NCBI GenBank assembly: GCA_963721435.1
Contig: CAVRJC010000012.1
Span: 1,488,001 to 1,552,000, forward strand
Direction of reading: 5' to 3'
Source of the DNA: CAVRJC01 sp963721435
GTDB taxonomy: Bacteria > Actinomycetota > Acidimicrobiia > IMCC26256 > DASPTH01
Length of the DNA: 64,000 nt
Part shown: positions 17,144-24,723 of the stretch, one piece after another
How positions within the stretch are numbered: the first letter of the stretch is position 1
How the letters are laid out: each line of letters begins with the position of its first letter
Notes under the pieces: generated by a model
Databases searched by the model: none
Seen by the model: the letters and a program-made list of their open reading frames with translations, nothing else
Told to the model about the DNA's origin: nothing
Program-made: the position numbers and the translations under genes

Positions 17144-17422
17144 ATGGCTGTCACTGTTCGCATTCCCACGCAGCTCCGCGAGCTCTCCGGTGGCGCGTCC
17201 GAGGTGAGCACCGACGGTGCGACCGTCAAGGACGTGCTCGACCAGCTCGAGACCACGTACCCCGGCTTCGCCGAGCGGCTGTTCGACGAGAAGGGTGAGC
17301 TCCGGCGCTTCGTCAACGTGTTCGTGGCCGACGAGGACATCCGGTTCCTGAGCGGCGTCGACACCGCCGTGGAACCCGGGCAGACCGTGAGCATCGTCCC
17401 CGCGGTCGCCGGCGGAATTTGA
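17144..17422 (+). CDS. ThiS/MoaD/CysO-like sulfur carrier protein
   Basis: The 92-residue beta-grasp protein reads VTVRIPTQLRELSGG at the start, DVLDQLETTYPGFAERLFD in the middle and SIVPAVAGGI at the end. In ThiS/MoaD/CysO carriers the terminal Gly-Gly is turned into a thiocarboxylate that donates sulfur. Here an Ile follows the Gly-Gly, so a protease (JAMM/Mec type in known systems) may have to trim it first. It follows the threonine-synthase-like gene by 12 bases and should share its SAM control. A general MoaD role is less likely, since moaA and moaC lie 33 kb away. Confidence 0.85.
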   Translation: MAVTVRIPTQLRELSGGASEVSTDGATVKDVLDQLETTYPGFAERLFDEKGELRRFVNVFVADEDIRFLSGVDTAVEPGQTVSIVPAVAGGI

Positions 17423-17435
17423 CGACCCCCTGACG

Positions 17436-17458
17436 AGTAGGGTGAAGCTACCCTTACT
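17436..17458. promoter_or_regulatory. Candidate metal-repressor operator before the ZIP gene
   Basis: AGTAGGGTGAAGCTACCCTT contains the inverted repeat AGGGT-N6-ACCCT, 25 bases before the ZIP start. It loosely resembles DtxR/IdeR/MntR boxes (TTAGGTTAGGCTAACCTAA type), and a DtxR-family gene lies just downstream of the ZIP gene. Binding is an inference. Confidence 0.35.
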
Positions 17459-17482
17459 TGTCGGGTTCAGCACGGGGGAACG

Positions 17483-18334
17483 ATGTCAGACGGCGAGATC
17501 CTGGTCCTGGGCGCAATTGCCGGCCTGACGATCTTCCTCGGGTTGCCGGTCGGCCGCATGCGCAACCTGTCCTCGGAGACGAGGGCGCTGTTCAACGCCA
17601 TCGCCACCGGCGTGCTCGTGTTCCTGCTCGTCGAGACCCTGTCGAAGAGCATCGAGCCGGTCGAGGCCGCGCTCGAGCACGTGACCGTCGAGGGTGGCGG
17701 CACGTGGGGCGGGTTCGCCGGGCGCGCCGCCGTGTTCCTGGTGTGCTTCGGCGTCGGCCTGCTCGGCCTCGTCTACTACGAGCGCTGGATGAAGACTCGG
17801 GGCGAGAGGGTCAGCATGGGCCCCGGCGCGGCGGCGGCGCGTGAGCTCGGCATTGCCCGACGCGTGCACGCGTTGTCACCGGCGCGACGCCTCGCGCTGT
17901 TCATCGCGATCGGGATCGGCCTCCACAACTTCGCCGAGGGCCTCGCGATCGGCCAATCGGCCGCCAGCGGCGCGGTGAGCCTCGCAATCCTGCTCATCAT
18001 CGGGTTCGGCCTGCACAACGCGACCGAGGGCTTCGGCATCGTCGCCCCGATGACCGGCGATGCCGAGATCCCCTCGTGGGGCTACCTCGCGCTCCTGGGG
18101 CTCATCGGCGGCGGTCCGACGTTCTTCGGCACGCTCGTCGGGCAGGCGTGGGTGAGCGAATGGCTGAACATCGCGTTCCTCGCCCTCGCGGCCGGCTCGA
18201 TCCTCTACGTGATCGTGCAGCTCCTCGGCGTCGGCCTGAAGATGGGCCACATGGAGATGCTCATGTGGGGCCTGTTCATCGGCCTCGTGCTCGGCTTCGG
18301 CACCGATTTCGTGTTGGTGGCCGCAGGAGCTTGA
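17483..18334 (+). CDS. ZIP family divalent metal transporter
   Basis: The protein is 283 residues with about eight membrane helices. The two ZIP metal motifs are HNFAEGLAIGQS and HNATEGFGIV in helices IV and V. The central loop (RWMKTRGERVSMGPG) is basic, without the His cluster of many zinc importers. ZIP proteins import Zn, Fe or Mn into the cytoplasm. ATG at 17483. It is followed convergently by a DtxR-type regulator, which suggests metal-dependent control, possibly through the inverted repeat at 17436. Confidence 0.88.
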   Translation: MSDGEILVLGAIAGLTIFLGLPVGRMRNLSSETRALFNAIATGVLVFLLVETLSKSIEPVEAALEHVTVEGGGTWGGFAGRAAVFLVCFGVGLLGLVYYERWMKTRGERVSMGPGAAAARELGIARRVHALSPARRLALFIAIGIGLHNFAEGLAIGQSAASGAVSLAILLIIGFGLHNATEGFGIVAPMTGDAEIPSWGYLALLGLIGGGPTFFGTLVGQAWVSEWLNIAFLALAAGSILYVIVQLLGVGLKMGHMEMLMWGLFIGLVLGFGTDFVLVAAGA

Positions 18335-18349
18335 CGACGCAATTCGCGG

Positions 18350-18492
18350 GATGCGGCACCTGTGATGCGGCACCCGAGCGAAGCGAGGGTGCTCGCCGCG
18401 AGCGAAAGCTTCGCTCTCGAACTTGTCGACCGACTTGGAGTTACTCAGCGAAGCTTGAGTGAGCAATTAAGAAGCTCGAGTGAGCAATTAAG
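18350..18492. repeat. Repeat-rich gap: direct repeats, palindromes and a 21-bp tandem duplication
   Basis: GATGCGGCACC occurs at 18350 and again at 18364. Then come CACCC/GGGTG around GAGCGAAGCGA, and GAGCGAA-N3-TTCGCTC. At 18451-18471 and 18472-18492 a 21-base unit ending GAGTGAGCAATTAAG is repeated head to tail with one mismatch. The second copy contains the stop codon of the dtxR-like gene. This may be a degraded palindromic repeat element or a bidirectional transcription end. Confidence 0.6.
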
Positions 18493-19147
18493 CCGGCACG
18501 ACCCACATGAGCTGGGCGATCTTGCGGGGGACGACGCTCTCGCCCGCGCCGCTCGCCATGCGCACGCCCGTCGGGCTGCTGTCGATGATGACCGCGTTGG
18601 AGCCGGGGATGAGCTGCGCGCCCACGAGGAACTGCAGCGCGCTCTCGTCGATCTCGACCTTCTCGCTGATGCGACGCACGATCACCGGCCCGGGATCCGA
18701 CTGTGTGAGCAGTGTGGACGCCGGCCCTTCGACCTTGTGGCTCGACCCGGGGATCGGGTTGCCGTGGGGGCAGGTGGCCGGGTCACCGAGCAGGGTGACC
18801 AGCTTCTCCTCGACGTCGGCGGAGATGGCGTGCTCCCAGCGATCCGCCTCCTTGTGGACCTTCTCCCACTCGAGCCCGATGATGTCGACCAGCAGGCGCT
18901 CGGCCAGCCGGTGGCGACGGACGATGGAGACGGCGACCTCGCGTCCCTTCGGGGTGAGCCGGAGCGTGCGGTCGTCGAGGAGCTCGGCGTAGCCGTTCTC
19001 GACCAGGCGGTTGACGGTCTCGGAGACGGCGGGGGCCGACAGCCCGAGCCGCTCGACCAGGCGGGCGCGGATGGGGATGACGCCCTCCTCCTCGATCTCG
19101 AGGATGGCTTCGAGGTACTCCTCGGTGGCGTCGTGGTGCTCGGCCAC
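18488..19147 (-). CDS. DtxR/MntR family metal-dependent repressor
   Basis: The protein is 219 residues. A winged helix-turn-helix (VERLGLSAPAVSETVNRLVE) is followed by the dimer/metal domain with EWEKVHKEADRWEHAIS and the conserved CPHGNPIPG, then a C-terminal FeoA/SH3-like domain. Members bind Fe or Mn and repress uptake genes. The nearby ZIP transporter is the natural target. The stop lies inside the 21-base tandem repeat. A weak inverted repeat (AAGG-N3-CCTT near 19199) lies in its promoter and could be an autoregulatory site. Confidence 0.9.
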   Translation of the reverse strand: MAEHHDATEEYLEAILEIEEEGVIPIRARLVERLGLSAPAVSETVNRLVENGYAELLDDRTLRLTPKGREVAVSIVRRHRLAERLLVDIIGLEWEKVHKEADRWEHAISADVEEKLVTLLGDPATCPHGNPIPGSSHKVEGPASTLLTQSDPGPVIVRRISEKVEIDESALQFLVGAQLIPGSNAVIIDSSPTGVRMASGAGESVVPRKIAQLMWVVPA

Positions 19148-19243
19148 GTCCGCTCCTCCATACCTTCTCGGGCCATGCCTTCTTGGCGTCTGCCGCGGAA
19201 GGCCACCTTAGTTTGCGGGTTCTCGACTTTTCGCGGGCCTGAA

Positions 19244-19270
19244 TTTGCACTCTCGGCCTTCGAGTGCCAA
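19244..19270. promoter_or_regulatory. CIRCE-like operator (HrcA site), distal copy
   Basis: TTTGCACTC, nine bases, GAGTGCCAA. This matches the CIRCE consensus TTAGCACTC-N9-GAGTGCTAA with one change in each arm. It lies five bases before a perfect copy, upstream of groEL. Confidence 0.8.
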
Positions 19271-19275
19271 CATGG

Positions 19276-19302
19276 TTAGCACTCGGTGCCTGCGAGTGCT
19301 AA
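19276..19302. promoter_or_regulatory. CIRCE operator (HrcA site), perfect copy
   Basis: TTAGCACTC, nine bases (GGTGCCTGC), GAGTGCTAA: an exact CIRCE element 70 bases before groEL. HrcA repression of groEL through CIRCE is established in many bacteria. No hrcA gene lies in the window. Confidence 0.95.
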
Positions 19303-19372
19303 CTGCCACACCGCCGCCACCGTCCGTCCCTGATCCATCACCACGACACCCACCCCAGGGGGTACTACCAAG

Positions 19373-21013
19373 ATGCCGAAGCAGATTGCCTACGCGGAAA
19401 GCGCTCGCCGCAGCCTCGAAGCGGGCATGAACAAGCTCGCCGACGCGGTGCGCGTCACCCTCGGCCCGAAGGGCCGTAACGTCGTCCTCGAGAAGAAGTG
19501 GGGCGCTCCCACCATCACGAACGACGGTGTCTCGATCGCCAAGGAGATCGAGCTCGAAGACCCGTTCGAGAAGATCGGCGCCGAGCTGGTCAAGGAAGTC
19601 GCCAAGAAGACCGACGACGTCGCCGGTGACGGCACGACCACTTCCGTCGTCCTCGCGTGGGCGATGGTCCGTGAGGGTCTCCGAAACGTCGCCGCGGGTG
19701 CGAACCCGATGGTGCTCAAGGGTGGCATCGAGAAGGCCGTCGAGGTCGCCGTCGAGTCCATCAAGAAGAACTCGAAGAGCGTCAAGACCGACCTCACCGC
19801 GATCGCGAACGTCGCTGCCATCTCAGCCGCCGACGACGAGGTCGGCAAGATGATCGCCGAGGCGCTCGACAAGGTCGGCACCGACGGTGTCATCACCGTC
19901 GAGGAGAGCCAGACGTTCGGCATGGAGCTCGACTTCGTCGAGGGCATGCGGTTCGACAAGGGTTACATCTCCCCGTACTTCGTCACCGACACCGACCGCA
20001 TGGAAAGCGTGCTCGACGACGCCTACATCCTCCTCAACGCCGGCAAGATCTCGGCGGTGAAGGACCTCCTGCCCGTGCTCGAGAAGGTCATGCAGTCGGG
20101 CAAGCCGCTCGTGATCATCGCCGAGGACGTCGAGGGCGAGGCCCTGGCGACCCTGGTCGTCAACAAGATCCGCGGCACGTTCAAGTCGGTCGCCATCAAG
20201 GCTCCCGGCTTCGGCGAGCGCCGCAAGGCGATGCTCCAGGACATGGCGGTCCTCACCGGCGGCCAGGTCATCTCGGAGGAAGTCGGCCTCAAGCTCGAGA
20301 ACATCGGGCTCGAGATGCTCGGCCGTGCCCGCAAGATCGTGGTCACCAAGGACGAGACCACGGTCGTCGAGGGTGCCGGCAACAAGAGCGACGTGAACGG
20401 CCGCATCCAGCAGATCCGCAACGAGATCGACAACACCGACTCCGACTACGACCGTGAGAAGCTCCAGGAGCGCCTCGCCAAGCTGTCGGGTGGCGTTGCG
20501 ATCATCAAGGTCGGTGCTGCCACCGAGGTGGAGCTCAAGGAGAAGAAGCACCGCATCGAGGACGCAGTGCAGACGGCCAAGGCCTCCGTCGAGGAAGGCG
20601 TGGTGCCCGGTGGTGGCGTTGCGCTGGTCCGGGCGCAGGAAGCGGTCGACGCGCTCGCGCTGACGCTCGAGGGCGACGAGGCCACCGGCGCCAAGCTGGT
20701 TGCCCGTGCGCTCGAGGAGCCGCTGAAGCAGATCGCGGTCAACGCCGGCCTCGAAGGCGGCGTCATCGTGGAGCGGGTCAAGGGCCTCAAGGGAGCGAAC
20801 GGCCTCAACGCCAAGACCGGCGTCTACGAGGACCTCGTGAAGGCCGGCGTCACCGACGCGGCCAAGGTCACCCGCTCGGCACTGCAGAACGCGGCATCGA
20901 TCGCGGCACTGTTCCTCACCACCGAGGCTGTCGTCGCCGACAAGCCCGAGCCGGCTCCGGCGGGCATGCCTGGCGGGATGCCCGGCGGCATGGACGGCAT
21001 GGGCGACTTCTAG
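19373..21013 (+). CDS. groEL: Chaperonin GroEL (Cpn60)
   Basis: The protein is 546 residues with the full family: VTLGPKGRNVVLEKKWG, the ATP motif VAGDGTTTSVVLAWAMV, AAISAADDEVGKMI and a Gly/Met-rich tail (GMPGGMPGGMDGMGDF). Folds client proteins in a 14-mer with GroES and ATP. groES is absent here, as is usual for the solitary groEL2 of actinobacteria. Control by HrcA is expected from the two CIRCE copies. The Gly/Met tail, rather than a His-rich one, marks it as a housekeeping-type copy. ATG at 19373; a strong hairpin follows the stop. Confidence 0.98.
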   Translation: MPKQIAYAESARRSLEAGMNKLADAVRVTLGPKGRNVVLEKKWGAPTITNDGVSIAKEIELEDPFEKIGAELVKEVAKKTDDVAGDGTTTSVVLAWAMVREGLRNVAAGANPMVLKGGIEKAVEVAVESIKKNSKSVKTDLTAIANVAAISAADDEVGKMIAEALDKVGTDGVITVEESQTFGMELDFVEGMRFDKGYISPYFVTDTDRMESVLDDAYILLNAGKISAVKDLLPVLEKVMQSGKPLVIIAEDVEGEALATLVVNKIRGTFKSVAIKAPGFGERRKAMLQDMAVLTGGQVISEEVGLKLENIGLEMLGRARKIVVTKDETTVVEGAGNKSDVNGRIQQIRNEIDNTDSDYDREKLQERLAKLSGGVAIIKVGAATEVELKEKKHRIEDAVQTAKASVEEGVVPGGGVALVRAQEAVDALALTLEGDEATGAKLVARALEEPLKQIAVNAGLEGGVIVERVKGLKGANGLNAKTGVYEDLVKAGVTDAAKVTRSALQNAASIAALFLTTEAVVADKPEPAPAGMPGGMPGGMDGMGDF

Positions 21014-21039
21014 TCCCCACGCTCTGCACGACAAGTGAA

Positions 21040-21073
21040 GCGACAAAGGGCGTCTTCGGGCGCCCTTTGTCGC
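21040..21073 (+). terminator. Strong hairpin after groEL
   Basis: GCGACAAAGGGCG at 21040-21052 pairs perfectly with CGCCCTTTGTCGC at 21061-21073 across an 8-base loop. There is no long T tract, but the stem is 13 pairs and sits 27 bases after the groEL stop. It ends 15 bases before the lipoprotein start. Confidence 0.75.
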
Positions 21074-21088
21074 GTCTACCGTGCAGTG

Positions 21089-21907
21089 ATGCGAAAGCGT
21101 CGGATCACGCTCGGGATCGCCGCGGTCGGTGCGGTCGTCGCGCTCGCGGGATGCGGCGCGTCGAGCACCGATGCCAGCGTCTCGATCAAGACGCTCCAGG
21201 CCGCGGCCCACAACACGACCTCGGCGGGCTCGTACCGCTACGAGATCGAAGAGACGGTCCGGTCGAACGGCGAGACCACGACCATCACCGGCTCGGGCGC
21301 CTCGAGCGAGGACGGCAAGGCCAGCACCGTCCATCTCGACATCCCGAAGCTGGGAGCGATCGAGTACCGGCTCGTCGACCGCGTCATGTACGTGGACGCC
21401 AGCGCGTTCCCCGCGTTGGCCTCGCGGCTGCCCGCGGGCAAGCAGTGGGTGAGCATCGACCTCGACGCACTCGGCGGCGACCTCGACCAGCTCTACGAAT
21501 CGGCGCAGAGCAGCAGCCCGGACTCGGGCCTGAAGTTCCTCGACAGCCTCTCCGGTGATCCCGAGAACCTCGGTACCGAGACCGTCAACGGGCAGCCCGC
21601 CACCCACTACCGCGGCACGCTCGACTACGGGAAGCTCGGCGACACGATCAAGGACGACAAGGTCAAGGCGCAGCTGGCCAAGCTCGGCCCGGTGCCGGTC
21701 GACGTGTGGATCGACGGCGACGACCACGTGGTGAAGCTGCACATGAAGATCGACGCGGCCGCGTTCTCGCCGACCGCGCCCGACGGCAGCGTCGAGCTCA
21801 CGATGACGATCTCCGACATCGACGAGCCCGTCGCTGTCGTCGCGCCACCGGCCGACCAGGTCGTCGACTTCAGCAGCCTGTTCGGGAAATCGGGAGTCTC
21901 GATCTGA
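21089..21907 (+). CDS. Lipoprotein of LppX/LprG-like type
   Basis: The protein is 272 residues. The signal peptide MRKRRITLGIAAVGAVVALA ends in a lipobox LAGC, so the mature protein should be lipid-anchored at Cys 20-21. The rest is mostly beta strands with NTTSAGSYRYEIEE, typical of the LppX/LprAFG-like and DUF6612-like carriers that hold lipids at the cell surface; assignment is by general look only. The start at 21089 puts the signal peptide at the very N-terminus; a longer frame from 21035 would overlap the terminator stem. The stop overlaps the hemQ ATG by one base. Confidence 0.75.
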   Translation: MRKRRITLGIAAVGAVVALAGCGASSTDASVSIKTLQAAAHNTTSAGSYRYEIEETVRSNGETTTITGSGASSEDGKASTVHLDIPKLGAIEYRLVDRVMYVDASAFPALASRLPAGKQWVSIDLDALGGDLDQLYESAQSSSPDSGLKFLDSLSGDPENLGTETVNGQPATHYRGTLDYGKLGDTIKDDKVKAQLAKLGPVPVDVWIDGDDHVVKLHMKIDAAAFSPTAPDGSVELTMTISDIDEPVAVVAPPADQVVDFSSLFGKSGVSI

Positions 21908-22684
21908 TGGACGCCGTCGAGCCATCGGTCGGATGGGGTGTGCTGCACCTCTTCTACGTCGTCGACCGCGCCCGCGCGGAGGACGACCCCGAAGCGGGCA
22001 AGCGGATCCTCGACGCGGTCGCGTCGCTCGAGGCCGACGGCCACCAGGCGCTGCTGTTCGCGGTGCTCGGCCACAAGGCCGACCTCGGGGTCATGGTGCT
22101 CGGTCCCGACCTCGCCCGGCTCCAGGCGTTCCAGCACGAGCTGGCTGCCACTCCGCTCGGGATCGTCGACTCGTACGTGTCGCTCACGGAGCTGTCGGAG
22201 TACACGTCCACCGAGGAGGACGAGCGCGCGCGGCTGGCCGAAGAGGTTGGTCTCGCGGGTGACGCGCTCGAGCAGCAGCTCGCGGTGTGGCGGGAACGCA
22301 TCGCGCACTACCAGGAGCAGCGCATCCACCCGCAGCTCCCGCACAAGCGCACGATCTGCTTCTACCCGATGTCGAAGCGACGCGACGCGACCGGGAACTG
22401 GTACGCGCTTGCCGTTCGACGAGCGCAAGCGCCTGATGGCGGGCCACGCGCGCGTCGGCCGCAGCTACGCGGGTCGGGTGCTCCAGCTCATCACCGGCTC
22501 CACCGGGCTCGACGACTGGGAGTGGGGTGTCACCCTGCTCGCCGACGACCCCGTCGCGCTGAAGGACATCGTCTACGAGATGCGCTTCGATCCCGTGTCC
22601 ACCGATTACGCGGAGTTCGGTTCGTTCGTCACCGGGCTCGTGCTCGAACCGGCCGAGGCGTTGCGCCGCGTCGGCCTTGGTTGA
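21907..22684 (+). CDS. hemQ: Coproheme decarboxylase HemQ (chlorite-dismutase family), frameshifted
   Basis: Two frames together give a complete 258-residue HemQ. Frame one runs to FYPMSKRRDATGNWYAL (catalytic Tyr near 153). Frame two continues PFDERKRLMAGHARVGRSYA with the proximal His near 180, then GSTGLDDWEWGVTL and YEMRFDPVSTDYAEFG. The switch is at 22406-22411, where one extra base (GCGCTTGCCG) explains everything. HemQ turns coproheme III into heme b in the coproporphyrin pathway of Gram-positive bacteria. A sequencing insertion is the most likely cause, since both halves are well conserved. Confidence 0.88.
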
Positions 22685-22701
22685 GGAGGGCCTGCCCCAC
22701 C

Positions 22702-22941
22702 ATGGACGTCCGCTTGTTCGTGTCATTCCCAGAGGAGCTCGTCGACCGCCCGATGGTCTACGAAGTGGTGAAGCGCTTCGACGTCGTGCCGAACATCCGG
22801 CGCGCCAACGTCGAGGCGCACTCGGGCTGGGTGATCCTCGAGCTCAGTGGCGAGCAGTCGCAGCTCGACGCCACCGTCGCCTACCTGGAAGAGGTCGGGT
22901 GCACGGTGAACACGATGGAGGGCGACGTCATCGAGGGCTGA
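22702..22941 (+). CDS. NIL domain protein
   Basis: The product is 79 residues: VRLFVSFPEELVDRPMVYEV, then KRFDVVPNIRRANVEAHSGW and ILELSGEQSQLDATVAYLEE. This is the NIL fold (ferredoxin-like), found as an add-on in methionine ABC transporters and as a stand-alone domain next to 4Fe-4S proteins. It may sense a sulfur compound or bind a partner; the small form has no known reaction. It follows hemQ by 17 bases on the same strand. Confidence 0.8.
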   Translation: MDVRLFVSFPEELVDRPMVYEVVKRFDVVPNIRRANVEAHSGWVILELSGEQSQLDATVAYLEEVGCTVNTMEGDVIEG

Positions 22942-22973
22942 TCGCCGGCGCGGATCTCCGCTCCTGTCATGAT

Positions 22974-22988
22974 CGGCTCAGAGAGCCG
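22974..22988 (+). terminator. Small hairpin after the NIL gene
   Basis: CGGCTC, three bases, GAGCCG, 33 bases after the stop at 22941. No T tract follows, so this is a weak terminator candidate ahead of the amt promoter region. Confidence 0.3.
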
Positions 22989-23060
22989 CAACGCTCGCAA
23001 CAGCCTGCTCCGCTCTCTGTATGCTCCCTGACTTCGACGTCGGAAGTGGGGGAGGGGCCG

Positions 23061-24305
23061 ATGAAGATCAACGCGGGAGACACCGCCTGGGTGCTCGCGT
23101 CCGCCGCGCTCGTGCTGTTCATGACACCCGGGTTGGCGCTGTTCTACGGCGGCATGGTGCGGGCCAAGAACGTGCTCGGCATGCTCATGCAGAACTTCTT
23201 CTGCATGGGGCTGGTCAGCGTGCTGTGGGCGGCGGTCGCCTATTCGCTCGCGTTCTCCGGCAAGGGCAAGTACATCGGCAATCTCGACCTCGCGTGGATG
23301 AAGGACGTCGCGACGACGTCGCCCACGGGGTTCACGCTCTCGATCCCGCCGCTGTCGTTCTCCGCGTTCCAGCTGATGTTCGCGATCATCACGCCCGCGC
23401 TGATCACCGGCGCCATCGCCGACCGGATGAAGTTCTCGGCGTGGTTCTGGTTCCTCGGCCTGTGGCTGATCATCGTGTACACGCCGGTCGCGCACTGGGT
23501 GTTCTCACCGGAGGGTTGGTTGTTCAAGCGGGGCGCGCTCGACTTCGCCGGCGGCACCGTCGTGCACATCAACGCCGGGATCGCCGCGCTCGCGGCCGTG
23601 CTCGTGATCGGCCGGCGTCGTGGGTGGCCGCAACATCCGATGCCACCACACTCGCTGCCGTTCACGCTGCTCGGCACCGGCATCCTGTGGTTCGGCTGGT
23701 TCGGGTTCAACGCCGGCTCCGCGCTCGCGGCCGACGGCATCGCCGCGCAGGCGTTCGTGAACACCAACATGGCCGCCGCCGCCGCGATGCTCTCGTGGCT
23801 GCTGGTCGAGCGCATCAAGGGCGGTCATGCCACCACCCTCGGCGCGGCGTCGGGCGCGGTTGCCGGGCTCGTCGCGATCACGCCGTGCGCGGGCTTCGTC
23901 GGTGGCATGGCGCCGATCTACATCGGGCTGGTCGCGGGCGCGCTCTGCTACTTCGCGTGCAGCATCAAGTTCAAGTTCGGCTTCGACGACGCCCTCGACG
24001 TGGTCGGTGTGCACCTCGTCGGTGGGATCGCGGGCTCGCTCATGGTCGGGCTGTTCGCGGACGCGGCGTACAACTCCGCGGTCACCGACAACGGTGTCTT
24101 CAACGGTGGTGGCTGGTCGCTGATGGGCGAGCAGGTCATCGCGGTCGGCGCCACCCTGATCTGGTCGTTCGTGCTGACGTTCGCGATCCTCAAGGTGCTG
24201 CAGCTCGTGATGCCCGGTGGCATCCGCGTGTCCGAGGAAGACGAGATGACCGGGCTCGACCTCACGCAGCACTCGGAAGTCGGGTACTCGCTCGACCGGG
24301 TCTGA
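23061..24305 (+). CDS. amt: Ammonium transporter AmtB
   Basis: The protein is 414 residues with eleven membrane helices. The signature is DFAGGTVVHINAGIAALAAV. FYGGMVRAKNVL and FGWFGFNAGSAL are further family marks, and DVVGVHLVGGIAGSL holds the second pore His. Conducts ammonium into the cell. The C-terminal tail (SEEDEMTGLDLTQHSEVGYS) is the usual PII-binding region. ATG at 23061 behind GGGAGGGG. First gene of amt-glnK-glnD. A possible -10 element TATGCT lies near 23019; no clear GlnR box was seen. Confidence 0.95.
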   Translation: MKINAGDTAWVLASAALVLFMTPGLALFYGGMVRAKNVLGMLMQNFFCMGLVSVLWAAVAYSLAFSGKGKYIGNLDLAWMKDVATTSPTGFTLSIPPLSFSAFQLMFAIITPALITGAIADRMKFSAWFWFLGLWLIIVYTPVAHWVFSPEGWLFKRGALDFAGGTVVHINAGIAALAAVLVIGRRRGWPQHPMPPHSLPFTLLGTGILWFGWFGFNAGSALAADGIAAQAFVNTNMAAAAAMLSWLLVERIKGGHATTLGAASGAVAGLVAITPCAGFVGGMAPIYIGLVAGALCYFACSIKFKFGFDDALDVVGVHLVGGIAGSLMVGLFADAAYNSAVTDNGVFNGGGWSLMGEQVIAVGATLIWSFVLTFAILKVLQLVMPGGIRVSEEDEMTGLDLTQHSEVGYSLDRV

Positions 24306-24353
24306 CCACGAGCGCGGCCCGGTGGGTGCCGCGCGCCATGATGGGAGTCGTCA

Positions 24354-24692
24354 ATGAAGCTGATCGTCGGGATCATCAAGCCGTTCAAGCTCGATGACGT
24401 GAAGGATGCGGTCAAGGATCTTGGTGTCCAGGGGCTCACGATCTCCGAGGTGCAGGGTTTCGGGCGCCAGCGCGGCCACACCGAGGTCTACCGGGGCGCG
24501 GAGTACACCGTCGACTTCGTGCCGAAGGTGCGCGTGGAGATCCTCGTCGACGACGCCGAGGCCGACCGGGTCGTCGAGCGACTCATCGAGACCGCCCGCA
24601 CGGGGCAGATCGGTGACGGCAAGGTGTGGGTGGTCCCGGTCGAGAACGCCTGGCGCATCCGCACCGGTGAGGTGGGCACCGACGCGCTGTAG
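24354..24692 (+). CDS. glnK: Nitrogen regulatory protein PII (GlnK)
   Basis: The 112-residue PII protein has the T-loop RGAEYTVDFVPK with the modifiable Tyr 51, the B-loop TGQIGDGKVWVVPV and the first signature KLDDVKDAV. It binds ATP/ADP and 2-oxoglutarate and blocks AmtB when nitrogen is plentiful. In actinobacteria the Tyr is adenylylated by GlnD. It sits 48 bases after amt and 31 before glnD, the standard operon. Confidence 0.96.
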   Translation: MKLIVGIIKPFKLDDVKDAVKDLGVQGLTISEVQGFGRQRGHTEVYRGAEYTVDFVPKVRVEILVDDAEADRVVERLIETARTGQIGDGKVWVVPVENAWRIRTGEVGTDAL

Positions 24693-24723
24693 CGCCGGCG
24701 CGTGCGTGTGAGCGCGCGGGCGC

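Noticed and set aside
18451..18492. CRISPR array
   Set aside because: Only two adjacent 21-base units with no spacer; no cas gene in the window.
19823..21925. Long open frame (about 700 codons) on the minus strand opposite groEL
   Set aside because: Mirror of highly biased groEL codons; no ribosome site, no family motif, and groEL itself is certain.
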